From assembly GCA_003022815.1 (NCBI GenBank), contig PXSL01000123.1, positions 1-11,657 on the forward strand: a stretch of DNA of 11,657 nucleotides, given 5' to 3'. Positions 6,131 through 11,657 of this stretch are shown here, piece after piece. Made by a program: the position numbers and the translations under genes. This DNA is from Halobacteriales archaeon SW_5_68_122 (GTDB lineage Archaea > Halobacteriota > Halobacteria > Halobacteriales > Haloarculaceae). The notes below the pieces were generated by a model. It was not told where the DNA came from. It made no database searches and saw nothing but the letters and a program-made list of their open reading frames with translations. How positions within the stretch are numbered: position 1 is the stretch's first letter; each line of letters begins with the position of its first letter.

Positions 6131-6505
6131 TTAGGTGCGGAACGACTCGCCGCAGCCGCACTCGCTTTCGACGTTCGGGTTGTCGACGGTGAAGCCGGCG
6201 CCTTGGAGGCCACCCTCGAAGTCCAGCCGCGAGCCGTCGACGTACTTCTGGCTGGAGGGGTCGACGAACACCCGGAGACCGTGGTGGATCGTGACCGCGT
6301 CGTCCTCCTCGGGTTCGAGGTCGAACCGCAGGCCGTAGGAGAGTCCCGCACAGCCGCCCTGCTTGACGAACAGCCGGAGGCCCGCCTCCTCGGTGTTGTA
6401 CCCCTCCTCGTTGATGAGGTCGAGTGCCTGTTCGGCGGCCTCCTCGGTGACGACGACCGGGTCGCCGCCCTCGCCACCGTCGCCCGGGTCGGCGGTCTGG
6501 CTCAT
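6131..6505 (-). CDS. A-type Fe-S cluster carrier (IscA/ErpA/HesB family)
   Basis: 124 aa. The family's three cluster-ligand cysteines are present: Cys52 (KQGGCAGLSYGLRF) and Cys116/Cys118 in the ECGCGESF tail. The FVDPSSQKYVDGSRLDF and NPNVESECGCG blocks are typical. An acidic, Asp/Gly-rich N-terminal extension of about 15 residues precedes the conserved domain, as is usual in haloarchaea. A-type carriers receive [2Fe-2S] or [4Fe-4S] clusters from the assembly scaffold and pass them to apo-enzymes in the cytoplasm. No other suf/isc gene is adjacent. The ATG at 6505 lies about 28 bp after a TATA-like element on the minus strand. Distinguishing IscA from ErpA or SufA subtypes is not possible from this sequence alone. 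Confidence 0.92.
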   Translation of the reverse strand: MSQTADPGDGGEGGDPVVVTEEAAEQALDLINEEGYNTEEAGLRLFVKQGGCAGLSYGLRFDLEPEEDDAVTIHHGLRVFVDPSSQKYVDGSRLDFEGGLQGAGFTVDNPNVESECGCGESFRT

Positions 6506-6528
6506 GTCGAGCGATAGCGCGGCAACGG

Positions 6529-6539
6529 GTATAATGCTG
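6529..6539 (-). promoter_or_regulatory. TATA box of the Fe-S carrier gene
   Basis: The minus strand reads GCATTATACC here, centred about 28 bp before the ATG at 6505, matching a near-leaderless start. Confidence 0.5.
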
Positions 6540-6639
6540 ACGCCGCTGGCCCGACCCTCGGAACCGACGGCGGCTAGGACCGCCCGGCGGCCCGCGTTGA
6601 AAAGCGTTAAGTCCGGACGTCCGGTACCGTCGGGTGACG

Positions 6640-6712
6640 GGTCGGTGGTCTAGTCGGTTATGACACCTCCTTCACACGGAGGAAGTCGGCGGTTCAAATC
6701 CGCCCCGACCCA
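6640..6712 (+). tRNA. tRNA-Val (anticodon CAC)
   Basis: A full cloverleaf can be folded by eye. The acceptor stem is GGGTCGG (6640-6646) with CCGACCC (6705-6711). The anticodon stem is CCTCC/GGAGG around the loop TTCACAC, with anticodon CAC at 6673-6675. The T-stem is GGCGG/CCGCC around TTCAAAT, and the discriminator base is A. No CCA is encoded and no intron is present. CAC reads GUG valine codons. An AT-rich patch near 6598-6611 (GAAAAGCGTTAAG) may be its box A. The 3' side opens onto the accessory stretch with Fic and IS remnants, the usual relation between tRNA genes and integrated DNA. Confidence 0.96.
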
Positions 6713-6835
6713 TCCTGCGACGAACGACCGTGACGAGCGAATCGCACTTCCTCGCCACACCGTTTTGGTTTCAATCCTCGCTACGATTGTAATTGAGCGG
6801 GGTCCTGGACAGCGCTGGATACAATTTCATTCATC

Positions 6836-6846
6836 AAGTTTAACTT
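6836..6846 (+). promoter_or_regulatory. Palindromic AT-rich element before the Fic gene (box A and possible operator)
   Basis: AAGTT-T-AACTT is a perfect 5-bp inverted repeat centred 34 bp before the ATG at 6875, at the expected box A position. Because the Fic protein ends in a winged helix, this palindrome is a reasonable candidate for an autoregulatory operator; that link is inference. Confidence 0.4.
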
Positions 6847-6874
6847 GCAAGCCGAGATACGAGCGTGGTATACA

Positions 6875-8023
6875 ATGGAGACGTGGGAGTTTAGCGGAGA
6901 CGCGCCCGGGAAGCGCGTTCCCTACGGACAGCGTTCGTACTACAAGCCCGAACCGCTTCCGCCGACGCGCGAGCTAGCAGTCGACAAGGAACTCTTCGAC
7001 ACGATATCGGACGCGTCGTTCTGGCTTGGGAAGCTGAGCGGACTCACCGAGATGGTCGAATACCCGCCGCTCCTCTATGCGTCCCTCGTCCGAAAAGAGG
7101 CCATCCAATCGGCCGAGATTGAGGGCGCGGACGTCGACATGGACGACGTCTATCGGGTCGAAACGCAGGGGCTGGACGACGATAGCGACCCGGACCGGGT
7201 CAAGAGCGTCCAGGAAGTGCTCAATTACGAGGCGGCCATCACGCGGGGCATCGAAGCGTTGGATGAGGGCCACGCGGTCACCGCCGATTTCATCAAATCG
7301 CTCCACGAGACGCTACTGCAGGGCGTCAGAAGCGACACAGATATCATCGGAGACTACCGAGAGACGCCGGTTCACCTCGGCTCCTTCGTTCCTCCGTCGC
7401 CGGGCAGCGTCCCCGGGCACGTCGACGCGCTCCTCTCGTACATCCGGAGCGGTGGTTCCTGTCACCCGCTGGTCGATATCGCGCTGGTCCACTACCAGTT
7501 CGAGACGACTCATCCCTTCGGCGACGGGAACGGACGCCTGGGGCGCGTGCTCGTCACGCTCCAGCTCTACGACGAGGGGTATCTCAACCAGCCGAACCTC
7601 TACCTGAGCGAGTACTTCAATCGGAACAAGGAGGCCTACGTCGAACGGATGCGCAAGGTCAGCAGGAACGGCGCCTGGGAGGCGTGGCTCCAGTTCTTCC
7701 TGACGGGGCTAGCCCAACAAGCTCGAGAGTCTCACGAACGCACACTCGAACTTCACGACCTCCAGGAGCGCTACGAAGAAACCTACGGCGACAGCAAGCG
7801 GACGGACGCGCGATTGGCGGTTCACCTCTTTGGACAGCCCTATCTGACCGCGAACGACGTCGAAGAGATGTTTGATGTCTCCGGACCGACGGCGTACCGC
7901 GCGATTCACTCACTCGAAGAGGACGGCGTCCTCGAGGAAGTGACCGGGAAAGAGAGCCACCGAGAGTACCGGGCGACCGAAATCTTCGAGATTCTGGAGC
8001 AACCGCCCGCGACCTACAGGTGA
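6875..8023 (+). CDS. Fic family protein, class II autoinhibited, with C-terminal winged helix
   Basis: 382 aa from the ATG at 6875. Fic enzymes transfer AMP (or another nucleotide moiety) from NTP to hydroxyl groups of target proteins. The complete catalytic motif HPFGDGNGRLGR is at 213-224 (base His213, Asp217, Arg221, Arg224), so activity is expected. The inhibitory motif SAEIEG (79-84) fits (S/T)xxxE(G/N) and precedes the core, marking class II; Glu83 would contact Arg224. IIGDYRETPVHLG (158-169) forms the target-binding flap region. The C-terminal winged helix (about 310-375; YLTANDVEEMFDVSGPTAYRAIHSLEEDG) fits DNA binding or self-regulation. No separate antitoxin gene adjoins it, consistent with an inhibitory helix in cis. 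The surrounding DNA is less GC-rich than the core genes and lies between tRNA-Val and an IS remnant, suggesting acquisition by transfer. Confidence 0.92.
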   Translation: METWEFSGDAPGKRVPYGQRSYYKPEPLPPTRELAVDKELFDTISDASFWLGKLSGLTEMVEYPPLLYASLVRKEAIQSAEIEGADVDMDDVYRVETQGLDDDSDPDRVKSVQEVLNYEAAITRGIEALDEGHAVTADFIKSLHETLLQGVRSDTDIIGDYRETPVHLGSFVPPSPGSVPGHVDALLSYIRSGGSCHPLVDIALVHYQFETTHPFGDGNGRLGRVLVTLQLYDEGYLNQPNLYLSEYFNRNKEAYVERMRKVSRNGAWEAWLQFFLTGLAQQARESHERTLELHDLQERYEETYGDSKRTDARLAVHLFGQPYLTANDVEEMFDVSGPTAYRAIHSLEEDGVLEEVTGKESHREYRATEIFEILEQPPATYR

Positions 8024-8106
8024 TTGTACGGCGGCGGGAAGTCCCTGTAGACGCGGCGGTGTTCGGATACGGATGAAGAGAAGGCGGTTCGTTTTCCGAG
8101 TGCCCT

Positions 8107-8250
8107 ATGCCCGAAAACGACCGCTTCAACGGCTGTTTGAACGATATCGAGCTAGGTTTGTAGAACGAGAGGCGACACCGAGATTGCTGATGGAATCAGC
8201 TTACCTGAGCACTACCCTCCGAGAGTGGCAGAATCTACCAGTGCAGATAT
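8107..8250 (+). pseudogene. Decayed N-terminus of an IS6-type haloarchaeal transposase
   Basis: From the ATG at 8107 the frame reads MPENDRFNGCLNDIELGL and stops. Reading one frame over from 8157 it continues FVEREATPRLLM, then drifts into STTLREWQNLPVQ. The joined sequence resembles the N-terminus of haloarchaeal IS6-family transposases as I remember them (MPENDRL..CL..I.LEFVEREATPRLLM...LSLSNTV). At least one single-base deletion separates the two frames, and the catalytic DDE part is absent. The remnant sits in the 371-bp gap between the Fic and CBS genes, which holds no other gene. No terminal inverted repeat was found by eye. Identification relies on recall of the family start and is moderately sure. 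Confidence 0.55.
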
Positions 8251-8365
8251 TATCTCTTCAGCGATACGTAGGCGATGTTGGAATCACTCAACACGGACCG
8301 ACCTGGCATGCTGGTAGACTCGTTGATAACTCCGCCTACCCACCGGAATGTGGGGTTTAGAAACG

Positions 8366-8374
8366 CTTTATATT
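8366..8374 (+). promoter_or_regulatory. TATA box of the CBS-domain gene
   Basis: CTTTATATT is centred about 25 bp before the ATG at 8395, immediately downstream of the IS remnant, giving the CBS gene its own leaderless promoter. Confidence 0.55.
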
Positions 8375-8394
8375 CTGTCACCGTAGGTCGTCGT

Positions 8395-8790
8395 ATGAGC
8401 GCGACAACCGCCGCAGAACTTATGACGGCGCCCGTACTCACCGTCGCGGAGGACGACCGGCCTGGAGACGTCGCGGAGGCGATGGCCGACCGCGGGTTCA
8501 AATCCGTCATTATCATCGACGACGACTGCCACCCGCTCGGTATCGTCACCTCCACGGACTACGTCGAACTGACGGCAACAGGCGTCGACCCGTACGATGC
8601 GACCGTCAGCGACCACATGACGACCGACATCGTCACCGCCCGACCGACCGACGAGGTCGATATGCTCGCCAAGCGAATGACGGAACACGATATCAGCCAC
8701 CTGCCGGTCGTCGACGACGAGGAGCAGGTGGTCGGGATACTCTCGACGACTGACATCACGGCCCACCTGGTGCCCGACGACGGAGCATGA
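8395..8790 (+). CDS. Stand-alone two-CBS-domain protein
   Basis: 131 aa made of two CBS repeats. Repeat 1 spans about 8-62 (ELMTAPVLTV...GFKSVIIIDDDCHPLGIVTSTDYVEL) and repeat 2 about 70-126 (DHMTTDIVTARP...HDISHLPVVDDEEQVVGILSTTDITAHL). Each shows the family's M-T...V..V, hydrophobic PVVD and G-I-[VL]-[TS]-x-x-D signatures. Paired CBS domains form a Bateman module that binds adenine nucleotides (AMP, ATP, SAM) and senses energy state; here no catalytic domain is attached, so it must act on a partner or as a nucleotide-responsive binder. Its start sits 25 bp after a TATA box. The neighbours are mobile-element remnants on both sides and give no clue to its partner. Confidence 0.9.
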   Translation: MSATTAAELMTAPVLTVAEDDRPGDVAEAMADRGFKSVIIIDDDCHPLGIVTSTDYVELTATGVDPYDATVSDHMTTDIVTARPTDEVDMLAKRMTEHDISHLPVVDDEEQVVGILSTTDITAHLVPDDGA

Positions 8791-8823
8791 CATCCTCCCC
8801 GGCGTGAACGCCGGGGTTTCCCC
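8789..8823 (-). mobile_element. Hairpin resembling the right end of an IS200/IS605 (IS1341/TnpB-type) element
   Basis: Immediately after the CBS stop, CCCCGGCG-tgaa-CGCCGGGG (8797-8816) forms a perfect 8-bp hairpin, with GGAGGATGTC as its minus-strand 3' flank. Minus-strand haloarchaeal TnpB elements end, as I recall, in just this kind of GC hairpin followed by GAGGATGT. In active elements that hairpin belongs to the transposon end and the overlapping guide RNA. An alternative CGGGG-ttt-CCCCG fold (8812-8824) overlaps it. No intact tnpB or tnpA is present beside it. It might instead simply be a terminator for the CBS gene. Confidence 0.45.
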
Positions 8824-9455
8824 GCGCTCGGGGTCAGGCCGGCCCCGACACCGACGGAGGCAAGATTCCGCCGCATGGGCGTACTCCGGTTTGTGCTCGG
8901 TACTTCGGCCCTTTGCAGGGTGTGGCGTATTAGGCGTCCCGGCAGGGACGCAGTATCCGCTCGCACAGCGCCCGACCACGCCGCGTGGTCGGGCTCGCTC
9001 CCGCCGTTCGCGGTCGGGGGCGCACGGGCCGTGCCATCGGCCTGCCTCGCCTTTCTGCCACGGTGGCGAGGCTCAAGTGCCGCAGGGGTTGGATTGGTCG
9101 TACCGTCACCCGTTCTCGTACACGAGCGTTGACCGCCCGGTTCCAGCGGAGGTACGGGTACTGTGAGGACGTTGGGGTTCACACACCACGGCTGTCTCCC
9201 TTCTCAGTTGTAACCCCGAGCAGTCGAGGGTGGTGTCCGTCCATGTCGGCGGGGAGGACCCCAAGGTGTTCCCGGATTGATTTCGGCGCTTGAGTTACCG
9301 TAGTGTTCGACCCTGGCGAGCCTAAATCCTGCGGTTGGGCACCCGAGCGCACGCGATTCACGCCCGCCGTGAACAGCGTGGCGTCGGAGACGCCACGGGC
9401 AGACGGCGCAAAGCGCCGTCGACGCCGGGACTCTCTCGCTGTCACAGGTAGTTCC
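8824..9455. other. Gene-free, hairpin-rich region; decayed TnpB-type element or structured RNA
   Basis: No frame on either strand gives a recognisable protein or a convincing start with promoter. The stretch instead holds several perfect inverted repeats: GCGTCCC/GGGACGC (8934-8951); CCCGACCACG/CGTGGTCGGG with a 3-base loop (8971-8993); GCCTCGCC/GGCGAGGC (9044-9072); CGTGGCGTC/GACGCCACG with loop GGA (9377-9397); and GACGGCGC/GCGCCGTC with loop AAA (9402-9420). Together with the end-like hairpin at 8797-8816, the simplest reading is the remnant of a minus-strand IS1341-type element whose tnpB has decayed. A conserved structured non-coding RNA is the alternative. I looked for RNase P and SRP RNA core motifs and saw none. 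Confidence 0.35.
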
Positions 9456-9460
9456 CGCAC

Positions 9461-9473
9461 GCAAATAGCTTAG
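9461..9473 (+). promoter_or_regulatory. TATA-like box of trpB
   Basis: GCAAATAGCTTAG is the only AT-rich patch before trpB and is centred about 31 bp before the ATG at 9498. No Trp-codon-rich leader peptide is seen upstream. Confidence 0.4.
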
Positions 9474-9497
9474 TGGGCGGCTACCGAGAGTGAGCGT

Positions 9498-10652
9498 ATG
9501 TCAGGCGAGTTCGAGCAGTACGGCGGGCGTCACGTCCCGGAACCGCTGGAGGAACCACTTGAGCAACTGGCGACCGCCTTCGAGGAGGTCGTTCCGACCG
9601 AGGAGTTCCAGACGGAGTTCCGCCACCTACTGGAGCACTACGGCGGCCGGCCGACGCCGGTGTACCACGCCGAGACGCTCAGCGAGCGGTGGGGCACGGA
9701 CATCTACCTCAAACACGAGGACCTGCTACATGGGGGCGCCCACAAGCTGAACAATACGCTGGGCCAGGGCCTTCTGGCCAAGCGGGCCGGCAAGGAGCGG
9801 CTCATCGCCGAGACCGGTGCCGGACAGCACGGCACCGCGACGGCGATGGTCGGCGCGATGCTGGACCTGCCGACGAAAATCTACATGGGAGAGACGGACA
9901 TCGAGCGCCAAGAGATGAACGTCTTCCGGATGCGCCTACTGGGCGCGGAGGTCGAACCGGTCACCCGCGGCAACGAGGGCCTGGCGGAGGCGGTCGACGC
10001 CGCCCTCGAGGACTTCGCCGAGAACACCGAGAACACCCACTACCTGGTCGGTAGCGCCGTCGGTCCCGACCCGTTCCCGCGGATGGTCCGTGAGTTCCAG
10101 TCAGTCATCGGCCGCGAGGCCCGCGAGCAGGTCCGGGAGCTGCACGGCGACCTCCCGGACGCCTGCGTGGCCTGCGTCGGCGGCGGCTCCAACGCCATCG
10201 GGCTGTTCCACGCATTCAAGGACGACGACGTGATGTTCTACGGCGCCGAGCCGGGCGGTCAGGGCGAGGGCCTGCACTCGGCGCCGCTCTCGAAGACCGA
10301 ACAGGAGGAGCCGGAGGTGTTCCAGGGCATGAAGACAAAGGTCATCGACGAGGACACCGAGAACCACTCGGTGAGCGCCGGCCTCGACTACCCCGCCGTG
10401 GGGCCGGAGCACGCCGCCCTCCAGGAGCTCGGCCGCGCGGAGTACCACGCTATCTCCGACGAGGAGGCACTGTCAGCGTTCCGCGAACTCAGCGAGGCCG
10501 AGGGCATCGTCCCCGCGCTGGAGCCGTCCCACGCCATCGCGCTGGCGAAGAAACTCGCCGAGGCCGACCGCCACGACACCCTGCTGGTGAACCTCTGTGG
10601 CCGCGGCGACAAGGACATGCGGACGGCCGCCGAAAAGTTCGACCTCTCCTAA
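9498..10652 (+). CDS. trpB: Tryptophan synthase beta chain
   Basis: 384 aa, PLP-dependent fold type II enzyme of the TrpB1 kind. It joins indole and L-serine to make L-tryptophan, normally with TrpA in an alpha2-beta2 complex. Seen in order: YGGRHVPE (8-15), KHEDLLHGGAHKLNN (72-86) with the PLP lysine Lys83, AETGAGQHG (104-112) with catalytic Glu105, NVFRMRLLGAEV, the phosphate-binding loop GGGSNAIG (228-235), SVSAGLDYPAVGPEHA and LCGRGDKD (366-373). Position 367 is Cys, where E. coli TrpB has Ser377 contacting the PLP ring nitrogen. The length is below the roughly 420 aa I recall for operon-borne haloarchaeal TrpB, and several blocks look closer to bacterial TrpB. Neither trpA nor trpC adjoins it, so it may be a second, stand-alone copy or part of a dispersed pathway. 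Confidence 0.93.
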   Translation: MSGEFEQYGGRHVPEPLEEPLEQLATAFEEVVPTEEFQTEFRHLLEHYGGRPTPVYHAETLSERWGTDIYLKHEDLLHGGAHKLNNTLGQGLLAKRAGKERLIAETGAGQHGTATAMVGAMLDLPTKIYMGETDIERQEMNVFRMRLLGAEVEPVTRGNEGLAEAVDAALEDFAENTENTHYLVGSAVGPDPFPRMVREFQSVIGREAREQVRELHGDLPDACVACVGGGSNAIGLFHAFKDDDVMFYGAEPGGQGEGLHSAPLSKTEQEEPEVFQGMKTKVIDEDTENHSVSAGLDYPAVGPEHAALQELGRAEYHAISDEEALSAFRELSEAEGIVPALEPSHAIALAKKLAEADRHDTLLVNLCGRGDKDMRTAAEKFDLS

Positions 10653-10746
10653 ACGTGGCGGTGGGGCGCCCGGGACGAGCGCGACAACTAGCCCACCCGG
10701 AGCGAACGCAAGCGCGGCGACCGACTGCCCCATCAAGAGAACGACC

Positions 10747-11277
10747 ATGATCGACGACCTCCGACTCCGGCGATGCTGGGCCGACGATGTCGAGGCGATT
10801 CTCGAACTCGACGGGTGGGCGCTCCGCGAGGCCGGGACTGACCCCACCGACGTCCCGGGGTCGGGCGACCTGCGGGAATTGCCGGCCTCCTACCTCGAGG
10901 CCGGCGGCGCCTTCGTCGCCGGGACGCTCCCGGAAGCCGCCGACGCCCGCCTCCCGGCGCTCGCCGACGGCCACCTCATTGCGGCGGGCGGATTCCGGCC
11001 GACCGACGCCGGCTACGAGGACGAACGCGTCGTCGAGGGCGCCGCCGAACTCCACCGGATGCGCGTGGCGCCGCCCCACCAGGGACGAGGGTACGGCCGG
11101 GAACTGCTCTCGGAACTGGAGCGACGGGCGCTGTCAGCCGGGTTCCGGCCACTGCTGGCGACGACGGCCGCCCGCCAGCGCTCGGCGGTCGAGTTCTACC
11201 CGGCCGCCGGCTACCGGGAGGTCGGCCGCTCGACGTACGGCGAGTACGAGCTCGTCCACTTCCAGAAGGAGCTCTGA
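10747..11277 (+). CDS. GNAT family N-acetyltransferase
   Basis: 176 aa, soluble. GNAT enzymes move an acetyl group from acetyl-CoA to an amine of a small molecule or protein. The acetyl-CoA pyrophosphate loop is visible as HQGRGYGREL (111-120), fitting Q/RxxGxG/A. It is preceded by the strand ELHRMRVAPP (101-110) and followed by SAVEFYPAAGYREVGR (146-161), the usual C-terminal 'FY...GF/Y' element. The region 30-75 looks like an insert or specificity segment. ATG 10747 is used because conserved sequence (DLRLRRCWADDVEAI) begins at once; no clear box A or Shine-Dalgarno site lies upstream, so co-transcription with trpB (94-bp gap) is possible. The substrate cannot be told. Confidence 0.88.
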   Translation: MIDDLRLRRCWADDVEAILELDGWALREAGTDPTDVPGSGDLRELPASYLEAGGAFVAGTLPEAADARLPALADGHLIAAGGFRPTDAGYEDERVVEGAAELHRMRVAPPHQGRGYGRELLSELERRALSAGFRPLLATTAARQRSAVEFYPAAGYREVGRSTYGEYELVHFQKEL

Positions 11278-11459
11278 CACTGGTTACTGTGGCCCGTTTC
11301 CCAGTACAACTGCACGCCTTCGGGCGGTCGATACCGAAATGACGCACAGTAGTCACCGTAGGTCTACGTCGGGAAGACCACCTCGCCGACCGGGGGCCGA
11401 GGCGCAACAATGCGACCGTCGGGGACGGTAACCGGAGGGCAGACCTGGCGGACTACATC

Positions 11460-11469
11460 ACCTATAAGT
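11460..11469 (+). promoter_or_regulatory. TATA box of the partial membrane-protein gene
   Basis: ACCTATAAGT is centred about 29 bp before the ATG at 11494. The rest of the 216-bp gap after the GNAT gene shows only a loose inverted repeat (TACTGTG at 11285-11291 with CACAGTA at 11345-11351) and no gene. Confidence 0.5.
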
Positions 11470-11493
11470 CGGACGGGACGCTCTACCGAGCGC

Positions 11494-11657
11494 ATGGCGG
11501 CCGAATCACTGCTCTCGGAGACGTACTTCGGGAGCACCGTTTTCCAGTACGGAGTGTTCTTCGGGGTCCTGACCGTGGGCGCCCTCGTGGGGCGGGCGCT
11601 CAGTTTCGTCATCGAGCAACGGCTCAGCCGGAAGGCCGAGGCCACGGAGACGGAGAT
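11494..11657 (+). CDS. N-terminus of a membrane protein, possibly MscS-type mechanosensitive channel; 3' end outside window
   Basis: The frame runs from the ATG at 11494 to the right edge, giving 54 residues. A short soluble start (MAAESLLSETYFGST) is followed by a hydrophobic segment at about 17-40 (VFQYGVFFGVLTVGALVGRALSFV) and a basic, then acidic stretch (RLSRKAEATETE). This layout, one helix followed by a charged turn with TETE, resembles the first transmembrane helix of haloarchaeal MscS-like channels, which release osmolytes at sudden loss of tension. Only the first helix is visible, so the family is a tentative call; membrane location is well supported. A TATA box about 29 bp upstream supports the start. 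Confidence 0.55.
   Translation, partial: MAAESLLSETYFGSTVFQYGVFFGVLTVGALVGRALSFVIEQRLSRKAEATETE

Noticed and set aside
6774..6791. CAATC...GATTG hairpin as a CRISPR-like repeat
   Set aside because: It occurs once, with no regularly spaced copies in the window.
8495..8506. GGTTCAAATCCG repeats the tRNA-Val T-arm (6691-6702) and could be an attachment-site copy
   Set aside because: Only 12 bases match, the flanks differ, and the copy encodes conserved CBS residues (R-G-F-K-S-V), so chance is the simplest explanation.
8559..9182. 207-codon minus-strand frame from the hairpin-rich region into the CBS gene
   Set aside because: It is antisense to the CBS gene, low in complexity (Arg, Ala, Pro, Gly) and without a recognisable domain; probably open by base composition only.
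8824..9455. RNase P RNA or SRP (7S) RNA in the hairpin-rich region
   Set aside because: The conserved RNase P core (GAGGAAAGTCC-like) and the SRP Alu/S-domain core were not found on either strand.
9179..9460. Two overlapping minus-strand frames upstream of trpB as a small gene or tnpB fragment
   Set aside because: Neither shows RuvC or zinc-finger residues (DRDxNAA, CxxC pairs) expected of TnpB, nor a promoter; left as part of the gene-free region.

Overview
The window reads as chromosomal DNA of a haloarchaeon (class Halobacteria). The DNA is GC-rich, the proteins are acidic, and most genes start within about 25-35 bases of a T-rich or TATA-like box, the usual layout of leaderless haloarchaeal transcripts. 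The tRNA gene has no encoded CCA. Several products belong to haloarchaeal families (a TbsP/DUF5821 regulator, DUF5816, a dodecin with the Halobacterium-type Trp36 and Gln55). I cannot name a genus.

Left part (1-3600): the C-terminal part of a CHAT (caspase-like) protease that enters from outside the window; a TbsP-like winged-helix regulator; then a leaderless 31-codon ORF whose stop overlaps the ATG of a YcaO-domain protein. The YcaO protein keeps its first Mg/ATP motif (EALER), its zinc-type cysteines and its C-terminus. It lacks the segment that normally carries the second ExxE motif. This short-peptide/YcaO pair is the most interesting item in the window.

Middle part (3600-6720): ordinary chromosomal genes. 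These are a cytoplasmic 5'-nucleotidase-type metallophosphatase (minus strand), a divergent DUF5816 zinc-ribbon protein, a small conserved haloarchaeal protein, dodecin (flavin storage), a convergent IscA/ErpA-type Fe-S carrier, and tRNA-Val(CAC).

Accessory part (6720-9497): just downstream of the tRNA lies a Fic AMP-transferase-type protein with its own C-terminal winged helix, then a frameshifted remnant of what I read as an IS6-type transposase. A two-CBS-domain protein follows. Then come about 700 bp with no credible gene but many perfect GC-rich hairpins. The first hairpin resembles the right end of an IS200/IS605 (IS1341/TnpB) element. This part looks like a tRNA-adjacent landing zone for mobile DNA.

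Right part (9498-11657): a stand-alone tryptophan synthase beta chain (trpB) without trpA or trpC beside it, a GNAT acetyltransferase, and the first 54 codons of a membrane protein resembling MscS-type channels. No functional pathway links all the genes; most are separate transcription units with their own promoters.
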